The position numbers and the translations under genes are program-made. A stretch of DNA of 64,000 bases from Shimia sagamensis (GTDB lineage Bacteria > Pseudomonadota > Alphaproteobacteria > Rhodobacterales > Rhodobacteraceae). Below the pieces are notes generated by a model. The model searched no databases and was not told where the DNA came from. It worked only from the letters and a program-made list of their open reading frames with translations. The DNA is taken from positions 1 to 64,000 of the forward strand of contig NZ_FXTY01000005.1 of NCBI RefSeq assembly GCF_900182745.1, written 5' to 3'. Of the stretch, positions 53,596-61,911 are shown one piece after another (position 1 is the first letter of the stretch; every line of letters begins with the position of its first letter).

Positions 53596-54099
53596 ATGAC
53601 CAAAACCAACCCCATCCAACCAACAGACACCGAGGCCCGCGCTTTCGCGCAACAATTGCTGACCAATGCCACTTACGCTGCCCTCGCGGTCACCGATCCT
53701 ACAACTGGCACCCCATCGGTCACCCGCATTGCCCTGGCCACAACCCCCGACGGTATACCAGTCACCCTGATATCTGACCTCGCCAGCCACACAGGCGCGC
53801 TCCGCGCAAATGCCAATTGTGCGTTGCTGGTGGGCGAACCTGGCGAGAAAGGCGATCCGCTCACCCATCCCCGCATGACCCTACATGCCAAGGCGGCCTT
53901 CCTCACCAAAGACAGCACCGCCCACAACCAAACCCGAACCCACTACCTGTCGCAGCGCCCCAAGGCCAAACTCTACGTCGACTTCCCCGATTTCAGCTTT
54001 GTGCGCTTTAAGGTCTCCGGCGGACCTTTAAACAGCGGATTTGGCAAGGCGTTCCATCTCACTTCAGACGACCTGTTAGCGCCAACATCTTTCTCTTGA
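53596..54099 (+). CDS. pyridoxamine-phosphate-oxidase-fold (HugZ-like) protein
   Basis: This 167-aa protein has a flavin/heme split-barrel fold of the PNPOx type: ATYAALAVTDPTTGTPSVTR, TLISDLASHTGALRANANCA, LVGEPGEKGDPLTHPRMTLH, and LYVDFPDFSFVRFKVSGGPL. This resembles the N-terminal domain of HugZ-like heme proteins. The partner domain (DUF2470) is absent, and the length is that of the short form. The stop overlaps a possible TTG start of the VOC gene. Confidence 0.8.
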   Translation: MTKTNPIQPTDTEARAFAQQLLTNATYAALAVTDPTTGTPSVTRIALATTPDGIPVTLISDLASHTGALRANANCALLVGEPGEKGDPLTHPRMTLHAKAAFLTKDSTAHNQTRTHYLSQRPKAKLYVDFPDFSFVRFKVSGGPLNSGFGKAFHLTSDDLLAPTSFS

Positions 54100-54131
54100 C
54101 GCGACAGCGTAGTGCGCCCTACCGTCCCGCT

Positions 54132-54545
54132 ATGCCTTTACACAGCCTCGATCACGCCAACATTGGCACCCAGAATCTCGACGTCATGATCCGCTTCTAC
54201 GAAGAGGTGCTGGGCATGACCAACGGCCCGCGCCCTGAATTTCCGTTTCCCGGTGCGTGGATGTACCTCGGGGACAATGCAGTGGTGCATCTGGTGGGAT
54301 CCACCAAACCGCTTATCTCAGGCGGCGGAGACATCGCCTTGGAACACGCAGCGTTTGCCGCCACCAACATGCCCGCCTTCCTTGAAGTACTCGCAGCGCA
54401 CAGTCTGGATTACCGCTTCGGCTTCCCGCCTGGTTTTCCCATTGTGCAGGTCAACATCCACGACCCCGACGGCAATCATCTGCATGTGGATTTCCACATC
54501 GACGAACTGCCGGGAGAGCTGCGCCCCACGGCGCAAGACGCCTAA
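54132..54545 (+). CDS. VOC family (glyoxalase-like) protein
   Basis: This 137-aa protein has two beta-alpha-beta-beta-beta units: LDHANIGTQNLDVMIRFYEE with a first metal-type histidine, HLVGSTKPL, LEHAAFAATNMPAFLEVLAA, and QVNIHDPDGNHLHVDFH with the terminal ligands. It may be a dioxygenase, isomerase or fosfomycin-resistance-like enzyme; the substrate is not visible. I start at the ATG at 54132; a TTG at 54096 overlapping the previous stop would add 12 residues. Confidence 0.8.
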   Translation: MPLHSLDHANIGTQNLDVMIRFYEEVLGMTNGPRPEFPFPGAWMYLGDNAVVHLVGSTKPLISGGGDIALEHAAFAATNMPAFLEVLAAHSLDYRFGFPPGFPIVQVNIHDPDGNHLHVDFHIDELPGELRPTAQDA

Positions 54546-54551
54546 ACGTTA

Positions 54552-54581
54552 ACGGAGGTGCGTCAAAAAACGCACCTCCGT
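54552..54581. terminator. perfect 12-bp stem-loop
   Basis: ACGGAGGTGCGT / ACGCACCTCCGT with a 6-nt CAAAAA loop lies between the convergent VOC gene and a secreted-protein gene. It lacks a downstream T run on either strand, so it is terminator-like at best. Confidence 0.5.
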
Positions 54582-54647
54582 GAAACAGTCGCTATACCGA
54601 CGCTATACAGACGTGAAAACTCCGCTGAGTTTGTCGCCCGTTAACCC

Positions 54648-55148
54648 TTATTGCAGCAGCGCTTTGGACGCTTCGATTGCATCGGCAATCGGCGCAAAAT
54701 AGCGCACTTCGATCGACGATCCGCTGCGCATCACCTCCGCCGCTTTATCCGCACCCGCCATATAAAGCTGAGTGGCTTGCGGCAAAGACGCCTCTGTAAT
54801 GGCCTTGATCCGCCCGCCATTCACACGTTCCCGCCCAAGGTTGGAATCCGTGTTGGCCCGCACAAACGAATACAGTCCACGGTTTACGCGGGTCAGGGCC
54901 ACTTCGGCCTCCCAATAGACCGAAGCCTTTGAAATCACACGCACAGTTTGGCTATAGGTTTGGCGCAGGCAATCGATGCGGTAGACTTTTTCCACCTTGG
55001 CGCACTCCCCCACACCGTAGGTAAAAATATCCACGGAGCGCTTGGTTTGCTGATCAGAGAAGCCAATGTCATCCTCCGCCATCGCGGGCTGCGCCATCAT
55101 CCCAACCACGACCACCGCCGCCGCTTGCAACATTTTGACTAAGCGCAT
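54648..55148 (-). CDS. secreted protein of unknown function
   Basis: This 166-aa protein has a signal peptide (MRLVKMLQAAAVVVVGMMAQ, cleavage after MAE). The mature part has a single Cys pair (GVGECAKVEKVYRIDCLRQT) likely to form a disulfide, then long helix-forming segments. I do not recognise the family. AAGGAAGG precedes the ATG. It is 19 bp downstream of the universal stress gene. Confidence 0.75.
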   Translation of the reverse strand: MRLVKMLQAAAVVVVGMMAQPAMAEDDIGFSDQQTKRSVDIFTYGVGECAKVEKVYRIDCLRQTYSQTVRVISKASVYWEAEVALTRVNRGLYSFVRANTDSNLGRERVNGGRIKAITEASLPQATQLYMAGADKAAEVMRSGSSIEVRYFAPIADAIEASKALLQ

Positions 55149-55167
55149 GAACTGCCTTCCTTTTGCT

Positions 55168-55575
55168 CTACCGAGTCACATGTACCGCGCATTTGGCATG
55201 ACGCACAACCTGTGCCGCTGTGCTGCCCAGCACAATATCCTGAACACCAGGCCTATGAGACGCAATCACAATGCAATCGACCGCATTTAAGGCTCCCCAT
55301 TTCACTATGGTTTTTCCCGCATGCCCTTCTTCTACAACGCCTTTTACGTTTGGCAAATCCGCTCCCATAGCCTCCAAACTGGCCACAATTGCGGTCTGCG
55401 CCTCAGCCTGAAACCCTTCTGGCACGTAGTTGATCACGTAGCTCGGCACATGCGCCATCACATGCAACAAGCTCACCTGTCCGTCATCAGCCACCAACCG
55501 ACGCGCCACAGCAACGGCTTCGCCTGGGTCATGGGCCTCATCAAACGCCACTGGTACCAAAATATGCTTATACAT
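55168..55575 (-). CDS. universal stress protein
   Basis: This 135-aa Usp has HILVPVAFDEAHDPGEAVAV, DCIVIASHRPGVQDIVLGST, and AAQVVRHAKCAVHVTR. The ATP-binding G-x2-G-x9-G-S/T motif is only partly kept, so nucleotide binding is uncertain. GGAG lies before the ATG. It precedes the secreted-protein gene. Confidence 0.9.
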   Translation of the reverse strand: MYKHILVPVAFDEAHDPGEAVAVARRLVADDGQVSLLHVMAHVPSYVINYVPEGFQAEAQTAIVASLEAMGADLPNVKGVVEEGHAGKTIVKWGALNAVDCIVIASHRPGVQDIVLGSTAAQVVRHAKCAVHVTR

Positions 55576-55622
55576 TTCAAACTCCTACAGACGCCAATCG
55601 ACATGTGTCGCGGGCTGCACGT

Positions 55623-55943
55623 TTATTCAAAAGCCGCCATGACATCATACATGACGGGCTCAAAACTACGGCACAACTGAGTGATTTTGCGGTTGCGTTC
55701 ACGCATCTCGTCACTGCGCAACATCGCCTGAAAATCTTCGCGCTTTTGCCATTGAGAATAGTTGGCAATCCGCGTCTGCGCGTCGTTCACATGCAACCCT
55801 GCCGCGATGAAGCCCGGTTGTTTGGAGATGAACTGCTCATAAGCGTCATTGAGCGCGTCCAGCAAATCCTGACAGGTGCCCGGTGTCATCTCAAACGTGG
55901 TGATGACGGTCTGAAGGTCCGCCTCCTTGGAAATCTTCGGCAT
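55623..55943 (-). CDS. antibiotic-biosynthesis-monooxygenase-fold protein
   Basis: This 106-aa protein has the dimeric ferredoxin-like ABM fold: LQTVITTFEMTPGTCQDLLD, GFIAAGLHVNDAQTRIANYS, and WQKREDFQAMLRSDEMRERN. Members act in quinone, heme or polyketide oxygenation; the substrate here is unknown. GGAGG precedes the ATG. It lies 47 bp upstream of the universal stress gene. Confidence 0.82.
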   Translation of the reverse strand: MPKISKEADLQTVITTFEMTPGTCQDLLDALNDAYEQFISKQPGFIAAGLHVNDAQTRIANYSQWQKREDFQAMLRSDEMRERNRKITQLCRSFEPVMYDVMAAFE

Positions 55944-56152
55944 AAGTTCCTCCTTCCTTTTCCTCAGCTTAGTCTACGGCAGAGCCGCTTGACCACAGGT
56001 TTTGCAAACTCCTGTCGTTTCCCGGTCTGCCAGACACGCGCATGTGATTGCGTCAAACGCGATTTTGCCCCATATTGGGTTTGGTTTTCTTGCTGGGTGA
56101 ACCAGATGGCGCGCATATGCCACACGGCCCAGCACAGACAGATGAGGCAACC

Positions 56153-56473
56153 ATGACCAGATTCCTAGCCGCGCCCCTTCTGGCGCTGATGCTCGCTCCC
56201 GCACTCCCCCATATTGGTGATGCAAATACATTGAACCGTGCGTGCATGCGCTCTGACCGCGATGGTGCCACGCGCCAACTGTGCCGGTGCATTCAAAAAA
56301 CCGCGAACAAAAGCCTGTCGCGCGCGGACCAGCGCCTAGCTGCCAGCTTCATCAAAGACCCGCACCGAGCGCAGGAAATTCGCCAATCGGGCCAGCGCAG
56401 CCATGAGATCTTCTGGAAGCGCTACAAGAAGTTCGAATCCAGCGTTGTATCGAGCTGTAAGCACCTGCGCTGA
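56153..56473 (+). CDS. small secreted cysteine protein
   Basis: This 106-aa protein has a signal peptide (MTRFLAAPLLALMLAPALPH) and a mature part with conserved-looking cysteines and helices: RACMRSDRDGATRQLCRCIQ, LAASFIKDPHRAQEIRQSG, FWKRYKKFESSVVSSC. Relatives in Rhodobacterales are, as I recall, labelled 'arginine transporter', a label the sequence does not support. GAGG precedes the ATG at 56153. Confidence 0.7.
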   Translation: MTRFLAAPLLALMLAPALPHIGDANTLNRACMRSDRDGATRQLCRCIQKTANKSLSRADQRLAASFIKDPHRAQEIRQSGQRSHEIFWKRYKKFESSVVSSCKHLR

Positions 56474-56555
56474 CTTCAGCGTCTAACACCACGCACAAGC
56501 CACTTGACCCAGCGTTCAGCTCTATTCACAAAAGTCAAAGATGGTGGAGAGATAA

Positions 56556-57527
56556 ATGCTGAACAAAGGCGTCACCTTACGCGGCCTCGAAGTGTTTGAG
56601 GCTCTGGCAGAACATGGCTCTGTGGCACGTGCGTCAGAGATCACCGGCCTGTCCCAACCAGCTGTGTCCCAGCAGATTCGCAACCTGCAGACCGCCCTTG
56701 GCACCGACCTGATCGACCACAGCAAACGGCCGATGCAGCTCACCGCCGCGGGCAGGTCTTACCTCAGTCGCGCCCGTGAGGTTCTGTCTCAATTGCGGCT
56801 GGCACAATCTGAACTGACGGTGATGGATCTCACCCATTTGACCCAATTGTCGATGGGCATCATCGATGACTTTGACAATGACCTGACGCCGCGCCTTGTG
56901 ACCAAACTGGCGGAGTCGATGACACGCTGCCGGTTCCGCTTGGTGACAGCACCGAGCCATGAAATCACCGATGCTATACAGAGCGGCGACCTGCATCTCG
57001 CCATCACCGCCATGGCGCCAGAAACCCTTGAAGGTATTACAGAACATCCGCTTGCACGTGACCCGTTTATTCTTGTCGCTCCGTCGGGATACATCCGCGA
57101 CGCGACCAATATGACTTCAGCTTTGCAAGAACTCCCAATGCTCCGGTACGGACAGGAGCAATTGATCGGACGCCAGATCGAAGCGGAACTGACCCGCGCC
57201 AAAATCGAGGTGCCACACCGGTTTGAGATTGGCTCCAACCCATCGCTGATGGCCATGGTGTCACGTGGTATCGGCTGGGCAATCACCACCCCTTTGGGGT
57301 ATCTGCGCGCGGCGCGGTTCCACGATCAAGTCGAGGCCCATCCCCTGCCTTTCCAGCCGTTCAGCCGCAGGATCTCTTTGCTCGCGAGCGGGGATTGGGC
57401 AGATACGGTGCCGCGCGACGTGGCACAAACCATGCGAGGATTGATCCACACCCACATGATCAACCCCGCCATTGAACGCTTCCCGTGGCTGGAAGGTGAA
57501 TTCAGAACTTTGGAAGATGACGCCTAG
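56556..57527 (+). CDS. LysR family transcriptional regulator
   Basis: This 323-aa regulator has the LysR helix-turn-helix (LRGLEVFEALAEHGSVARAS, then GLSQPAVSQQIRNLQTALGT) and a standard effector domain (AIQSGDLHLAITAMAPETLE, ISLLASGDWADTV). A GGAGAG site precedes the ATG. No divergent operon lies next to it; the LMW phosphatase gene converges. The target is not known. Confidence 0.92.
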   Translation: MLNKGVTLRGLEVFEALAEHGSVARASEITGLSQPAVSQQIRNLQTALGTDLIDHSKRPMQLTAAGRSYLSRAREVLSQLRLAQSELTVMDLTHLTQLSMGIIDDFDNDLTPRLVTKLAESMTRCRFRLVTAPSHEITDAIQSGDLHLAITAMAPETLEGITEHPLARDPFILVAPSGYIRDATNMTSALQELPMLRYGQEQLIGRQIEAELTRAKIEVPHRFEIGSNPSLMAMVSRGIGWAITTPLGYLRAARFHDQVEAHPLPFQPFSRRISLLASGDWADTVPRDVAQTMRGLIHTHMINPAIERFPWLEGEFRTLEDDA

Positions 57528-57559
57528 CAAAAGCTTTCAGAATCTCAAAACTCCAACCC

Positions 57560-57991
57560 TCACAACGTCGCCTTCAATCCCCGCGCGCACTCTTCGATCA
57601 AATCCAGTGCTCCGTGAAAATCGCGTGTGTAATACGGGTCTGGCACCTCGGTTGTGCCGCTGCCTGCTGCGTAGTCCGTAAACAAGCGCACCTCCGTCGT
57701 GTTCCCATCCGGACGCAGCGTCTCAATGTTGGCGATGTTCTCCGCATCCATGCCAACGATCAAATCAAACCGCTCAAAATCGGCCATCGAAAACTGGCGC
57801 GCTCGCAGATCGGAGAAGTCATACCCCCGCGCTCGCGCCGCATCCTGCATCGGCCCATAAGGTGGCTTGCCCACATGCCAACCCGCCGTGCCCGCGCTGT
57901 CCGTTTCCACCGCTGGCGCCATGTCACGAAACACACCTTCCGCAGATGGCGACCGACAGATATTGCCCAAACACACAAAAAGAATTTTCAT
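57560..57991 (-). CDS. low-molecular-weight protein tyrosine phosphatase
   Basis: This 143-aa enzyme has the P-loop CLGNICRSPSAEG (Cys7, Arg13 of C-x5-R) and the acid aspartate in VPDPYYTRDF, so it is active-looking. GGGAG precedes the ATG at 57991; a longer frame upstream overlaps the sirtuin leader region. It is divergent from the sirtuin gene. Confidence 0.93.
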   Translation of the reverse strand: MKILFVCLGNICRSPSAEGVFRDMAPAVETDSAGTAGWHVGKPPYGPMQDAARARGYDFSDLRARQFSMADFERFDLIVGMDAENIANIETLRPDGNTTEVRLFTDYAAGSGTTEVPDPYYTRDFHGALDLIEECARGLKATL

Positions 57992-58104
57992 CACAACTCC
58001 CAACCCAATTGTCTCAGCCATCTCCTTTGCCAGCTGTGAGGTCAAGACCTTGCCTCCCCTCTCAGCACTTGCCAGAGTGCCCAAGCCACCAGCCAGGAGC
58101 CTCC

Positions 58105-58806
58105 ATGTCCAAGTCAATTGTCATACTCACCGGTGCGGGTATCAGCGCCGAAAGCGGCCTTGGCACTTTCCGCGACGAGGGCGGCCTCTGGGCACAACAC
58201 CGCATAGAAGATGTCGCCACCCCCGAAGGTTTTGCCCGCAACCCCAAACTGGTGCACGATTTTTACAACGCCCGCCGGGTGCAATCGACGGCGGCTGAAC
58301 CCAATGCCGGTCATTTCGCTCTCGTAAAGCTGGAGGCCGACCACCCGGGGGAAGTATTAATCGTCACCCAAAATGTAGACGGGTTGCACGAAAAGGCGGG
58401 CAGCAAGAACGTCTTGCACATGCATGGCACCCTGCACGGCGCTCTGTGCCACGCCTGCGCACACCGCTGGCCCGCGCCAACAACAATGTCTCCAGAGGCC
58501 CCCTGCCCGTCCTGCGGCAAGCCTGTCACCCGACCAGACATCGTATGGTTTGGCGAAATGCCTTACGACATGGAGCGGATATCTAACGCGCTGGCCCAGG
58601 CCGACGTTTTTGTCTCCATCGGCACCTCCGGTGAAGTCTACCCGGCGGCAAATTTTGTCACCGAAGCGGATATGTTTGGCGCCCATACAGTGGAGCTCAA
58701 TTTGGAACCTTCCTCCGGCGTCTCGCGCTTTGCCGAAACCCACTTTGGTCCTGCCACACAAGTTGTGCCGCAATGGGTCGCCGAAGAACTCGCCCGCGCC
58801 AAATAG
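58105..58806 (+). CDS. cobB: NAD-dependent protein deacylase (sirtuin)
   Basis: This 233-aa sirtuin has ILTGAGISAESGLGTFRDE for NAD, TQNVDGLHEKAGSKNVLHMH with the catalytic His, a zinc site with CHAC and CPSC pairs, and SIGTSGEVYPAANFV. The Tyr/Arg pair of the class III (desuccinylase) type is suggested by DFYNARRVQ near residue 55, so it may act on acyl groups besides acetyl. AGGAG precedes the ATG at 58105. Confidence 0.93.
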   Translation: MSKSIVILTGAGISAESGLGTFRDEGGLWAQHRIEDVATPEGFARNPKLVHDFYNARRVQSTAAEPNAGHFALVKLEADHPGEVLIVTQNVDGLHEKAGSKNVLHMHGTLHGALCHACAHRWPAPTTMSPEAPCPSCGKPVTRPDIVWFGEMPYDMERISNALAQADVFVSIGTSGEVYPAANFVTEADMFGAHTVELNLEPSSGVSRFAETHFGPATQVVPQWVAEELARAK

Positions 58807-58807
58807 C

Positions 58808-58835
58808 AAAAGGCCGACCCTCTCGGACCGGCCTT
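58808..58835 (-). terminator. hairpin terminator (minus strand)
   Basis: On the minus strand AAGGCCG / CGGCCTTTT with a 12-nt loop follows the copper-chaperone stop. It also lies right after the sirtuin stop, so it may serve both convergent genes. Confidence 0.65.
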
Positions 58836-58862
58836 CCCAATTTCGGCAATGCTGACAGGCGC

Positions 58863-59369
58863 TTAGCCGTCAGATTTCTTCATGTCGTGGCCAGAATGGT
58901 CGCCATGTTTCATCGCACCGTGATCCGGTTTACGCTCCAGGTCCACTGGTACTTCCAGGGTCACCTCGCCTGCTTTTTCGAAAGTCAGGGTGATTGTTAC
59001 GACGTCACCATGCTCAAGACCACGATTGAGGCCCATGAACATCACATGATCGCCTCCACGCGCCAACGCATGCGTGCCGTTTGCAGGCACAGCAAAACCT
59101 TCTTTCACGTGCAACATCTGCATATTGCCGTCAGCATCTTCTTTGTGTGTGTGCAACTCAGTGCGTTTGGCCACATCTGAGGACACGCTGATCAGTTGAT
59201 CATCTTCTGCACCGGTGTTTTCGATCACCATAAAGGCAGCACCTGCTTTGGACATTTTCGTGGCCACACGGGCATAAGCGTCATTCACGGCAATGGTGCT
59301 TTCTGCAAATGCAGGCAAAGCAAGGGCAACAGCAGCAACAGCTGCGAGGGAAAGTGTTTTGAAAGACAT
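58863..59369 (-). CDS. PCuAC periplasmic copper chaperone
   Basis: This 168-aa protein delivers Cu(I) to the CuA site of cytochrome oxidase. It has a signal peptide (MSFKTLSLAAVAAVALALPA) and the copper ligands in TELHTHKEDADGNMQMLHV and GGDHVMFMGL, an approximate H-x10-M-x21-H-x-M pattern. A C-terminal tail rich in His and Met (GAMKHGDHSGHDMKKSDG) is an extra metal-binding feature. AGGAG precedes the ATG at 59369. It follows the DUF2946-like gene by 47 bp. Confidence 0.92.
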   Translation of the reverse strand: MSFKTLSLAAVAAVALALPAFAESTIAVNDAYARVATKMSKAGAAFMVIENTGAEDDQLISVSSDVAKRTELHTHKEDADGNMQMLHVKEGFAVPANGTHALARGGDHVMFMGLNRGLEHGDVVTITLTFEKAGEVTLEVPVDLERKPDHGAMKHGDHSGHDMKKSDG

Positions 59370-59416
59370 GTTGGTCTCCTGACCATTGGATTTTCTATGT
59401 GTTGAGTGTGTTGGGA

Positions 59417-59770
59417 TCAAAGAAAATCAAACGGCGGTGCTCGGGCACTTTCGGCAATTGGTCGAATCACATCCTCAACCGTTACCTGTGTACTGCGCAG
59501 CCCTTCGCCGCGCCCAAGATCCAGACCAACTTCTGGCGGATCAACCGCAATCCAGTTCAGTAGAGAAAAGCTCACTTCAGGGCACAGATGAGCTGGCCCT
59601 GTTGGATTGCCGTCTGCATCAACCGGCACCATGACAGCGCTCTCACCGATGCAATACTCTGCAAAGCCTTCCGGGCCAGTCATACCACGCGCAATGGCCA
59701 TGCTGTGTCCGGTCAGGACCAGAACAAGCGCCATTAGGGCGGCAACATATGTGCGCAAGCGAAGCGTCAT
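59417..59770 (-). CDS. DUF2946-like secreted protein
   Basis: This 117-aa protein has a signal-like N-terminus (RTYVAALMALVLVLTGHSMA) and the DUF2946 pattern YCIGESAVMVPVDADGNPTG followed by AHLCPEV; here one cysteine of the usual CPxC is absent. These proteins are often neighbours of PCuAC chaperones, as here, so a role in copper handling is likely but unproven. Confidence 0.7.
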   Translation of the reverse strand: MTLRLRTYVAALMALVLVLTGHSMAIARGMTGPEGFAEYCIGESAVMVPVDADGNPTGPAHLCPEVSFSLLNWIAVDPPEVGLDLGRGEGLRSTQVTVEDVIRPIAESARAPPFDFL

Positions 59771-59808
59771 GGCCGCATATAGACACGCCCCATCGGGATT
59801 GTGAAGCG

Positions 59809-59847
59809 TGACAAAAAGAAACAGCCCCGCAATACTGCGAGGCTGTC
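59809..59847 (-). terminator. rho-independent terminator of rpmB
   Basis: On the minus strand GACAGCCTCGCA / TGCGGGGCTGT with an AGTAT-type loop is followed by a T-rich tail. It lies just after the rpmB stop. Confidence 0.8.
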
Positions 59848-59870
59848 AAATCTCTAAAAGATCAGTGCGA

Positions 59871-60161
59871 TCAGGCGTTTGCAGCCTGCGCTTTGGAGAT
59901 CTCTTTTTTGATCTTCAGCGCGTTGTCAGACAGCTCAGTGTCTTTGGCTTTTGCCATAAACGCGTCCAGGCCACCACGGTGGTCCACAGTGCGCAGCGCA
60001 GCTGCGGAGATGCGGAACTTGAAGCCACGGCCCAGAGTCTCAGACTGCAGGGTCACATCGTTCAGGTTCGGCAGAAACCGGCGACGGGTGCGGTTTTTGG
60101 CGTGGCTTACGTTGTTGCCCGTCATCGGGCCTTTTCCGGTCAATTCGCAACGGCGCGACAT
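59871..60161 (-). CDS. rpmB: 50S ribosomal protein L28
   Basis: This 96-aa ribosomal protein has [58 protein letters not shown], all L28. The alphaproteobacterial length of about 96 fits. GAGGA lies before the ATG. A terminator follows; no other ribosomal gene is near, which is usual for this gene in the group. Confidence 0.98.
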   Translation of the reverse strand: MSRRCELTGKGPMTGNNVSHAKNRTRRRFLPNLNDVTLQSETLGRGFKFRISAAALRTVDHRGGLDAFMAKAKDTELSDNALKIKKEISKAQAANA

Positions 60162-60315
60162 GGGTTCATCCTCGTTTTACAGTCCACGGGGACATGGACC
60201 CCGTCAAAGCATTTGGGCGCCGCATAGGCTGCGCCCGGAAATTCGTTTGGCGTCATTAGGCCGATTTCACGGGGGCGTCAAGTGATTCAGCCGGACTTTG
60301 ACTGCATTTTGCGCC

Positions 60316-61014
60316 CTAACACTGGGGTGGGCGATTTTGACTATCCGAAACCCGGTTCCGGTCCCAGGAGATTGTCATGCCTTGATCACGACGCGCAAAT
60401 ATTTCCGGTAGAAAGTTTTCAAAATTGCCAACCTCTTCGACCGTATGCAGCACCCAGGCATAATTCTTCTCCTCATAATACAGCCAGGGGATCATAACCC
60501 GATTGACCAGCGGCTTAAGCCAGCCACTCTCGACCCCCACTGTCAGGTGATTTGTGAATGTTGCCCCCTCCGGCCCATCCTCAAACCGAAATTCCAGATC
60601 CGCCACTGTTACCCCCCGCCTGCTGGCTTTTAGAGCAAATCGCGACTCATCCAATGCCACCACTTCAAGCCGCTCATCCAAGGCGTATTTGGGGTTGCGT
60701 TGATACGCTTCTTGAATGAGTAGAAAATCCCCAACCCTCAGTGGCCCATCCGGTGCGGCCTTTTCGCTTCCCAGAGAGATATGATCTTGCGGATGGCTCA
60801 CTAAAAAGGCGGGTTGGACATCCCCATCAATCACCAAGGCTAGGTCAGCATAGACCCCATACCACCAGGCCAGCATCTCCGCTGTCACATCTCGCACGGG
60901 GGGATGATCCACCTCAAACAATGTGCGCCCATCCGGAAGATGCGTCACGGTCGAGTGGGCATTGTCAAAATTTTTAAGTTCCCAACCAAACTCTCGTGGA
61001 TCCGGTAGCTGCAC
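60316..61014 (-). CDS. PhlG-like (DAPG hydrolase family) protein, copy 1
   Basis: This 232-aa protein resembles the zinc C-C hydrolase PhlG of diacetylphloroglucinol breakdown. Candidate zinc ligands are His74/His78 in SHPQDHI, Glu102 in LIQEAYQR, and His190 with Glu193/Glu194 in LHTVEEVGN, in the order H, E, H-x3-E seen in PhlG. EMLAWWYGVYADL is a typical family stretch. It starts with GTG at 61014 (GGGAG five bases upstream). A paralogue lies just upstream; the substrate is unknown. Confidence 0.75.
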   Translation of the reverse strand: MQLPDPREFGWELKNFDNAHSTVTHLPDGRTLFEVDHPPVRDVTAEMLAWWYGVYADLALVIDGDVQPAFLVSHPQDHISLGSEKAAPDGPLRVGDFLLIQEAYQRNPKYALDERLEVVALDESRFALKASRRGVTVADLEFRFEDGPEGATFTNHLTVGVESGWLKPLVNRVMIPWLYYEEKNYAWVLHTVEEVGNFENFLPEIFARRDQGMTISWDRNRVSDSQNRPPQC

Positions 61015-61155
61015 CCAACTCCCCCGCCTCGTCGCTCACACTATCAGCTTTCCAAGCTGCTCAGCACGCTCTGATGCTGTATCAGGAGCAGAGTGCGCGG
61101 ATTGCCTTCTTCAGGCAAGAAACATTTACTACATTCCAAAAATATCTTTTACAAA

Positions 61156-61830
61156 TCAGGGTTTGCTGGTCCGATCCCACACAATCACATCCCCCTGATC
61201 CCGGCGAGCATACACTTCCGGAAGAAAATGCGACCATGCACTGATCTCTTCAACGTTGTGCTGCATCCAGGCTTCAGTCTTCTTTTCATCAAAAAATACT
61301 GGAATAAACACTTGATTAATTAGGCTTTTTGCCCACCCATCGGGAACCCCAACACACAGGCGTGTCAATACCTGAACGCCGTCTACAGTATCCTCAAAAA
61401 AGTGCTCCAACTCAGCGACGGTAAAACTCCACCGAACAGACCGAATGGCATAGCTCTGCACGCTTCGACGCAAGACGCGCCAGGTCTCATCCGTCGAATA
61501 TCGTGTGTCCCGCCCATAAGCCTCTCGAAAAGCAATCCGATCGCCTGCTTTTAGCGGAACATGTGTCTCCCCGCCGACACGCTCGATATGTAGATGGTCA
61601 CGCGGATGCCACACCAGAAACGCGAGATGGGTTTCCCCATCAATACTCAGTTTTTGATGCGCGTAGACTCCAAACCACCACGCCACCATTTCTGCGGTCA
61701 CACCGGGTACAACCGCATGCCGCAACTCCATAACGAGGCGACCGTCTTGTGTTTGGGTAAACACAGTCTCGGCTTCTTCAAGTCCTCTATGAGTCCAGCC
61801 AAAATCTCTGGCGGGAGGCAGTTTTTTCAA
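61156..61830 (-). CDS. PhlG-like (DAPG hydrolase family) protein, copy 2
   Basis: This 224-aa protein is a diverged tandem copy of the neighbour: both share an LPxxRxFGW start, AEMxAWWxGVYA, HPxDH, EAY, and HxVEE, then LPExxARRDQG near the end. Candidate ligands are His75/His79, Glu103, and His191 with Glu194/Glu195. I start at the TTG at 61830, with GAGG upstream and matching the N-terminus of copy 1; another TTG 12 bases earlier is possible. It follows meaB by about 80 bp and may share its transcript. Confidence 0.72.
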   Translation of the reverse strand: MKKLPPARDFGWTHRGLEEAETVFTQTQDGRLVMELRHAVVPGVTAEMVAWWFGVYAHQKLSIDGETHLAFLVWHPRDHLHIERVGGETHVPLKAGDRIAFREAYGRDTRYSTDETWRVLRRSVQSYAIRSVRWSFTVAELEHFFEDTVDGVQVLTRLCVGVPDGWAKSLINQVFIPVFFDEKKTEAWMQHNVEEISAWSHFLPEVYARRDQGDVIVWDRTSKP

Positions 61831-61911
61831 CGGTTTCCTCAAGGTGTGCCAACCTGAAAGGCAGGAAAGCCGCCGGAAAAATCAATATTCATATGGATAT
61901 GATGGCGCGGT

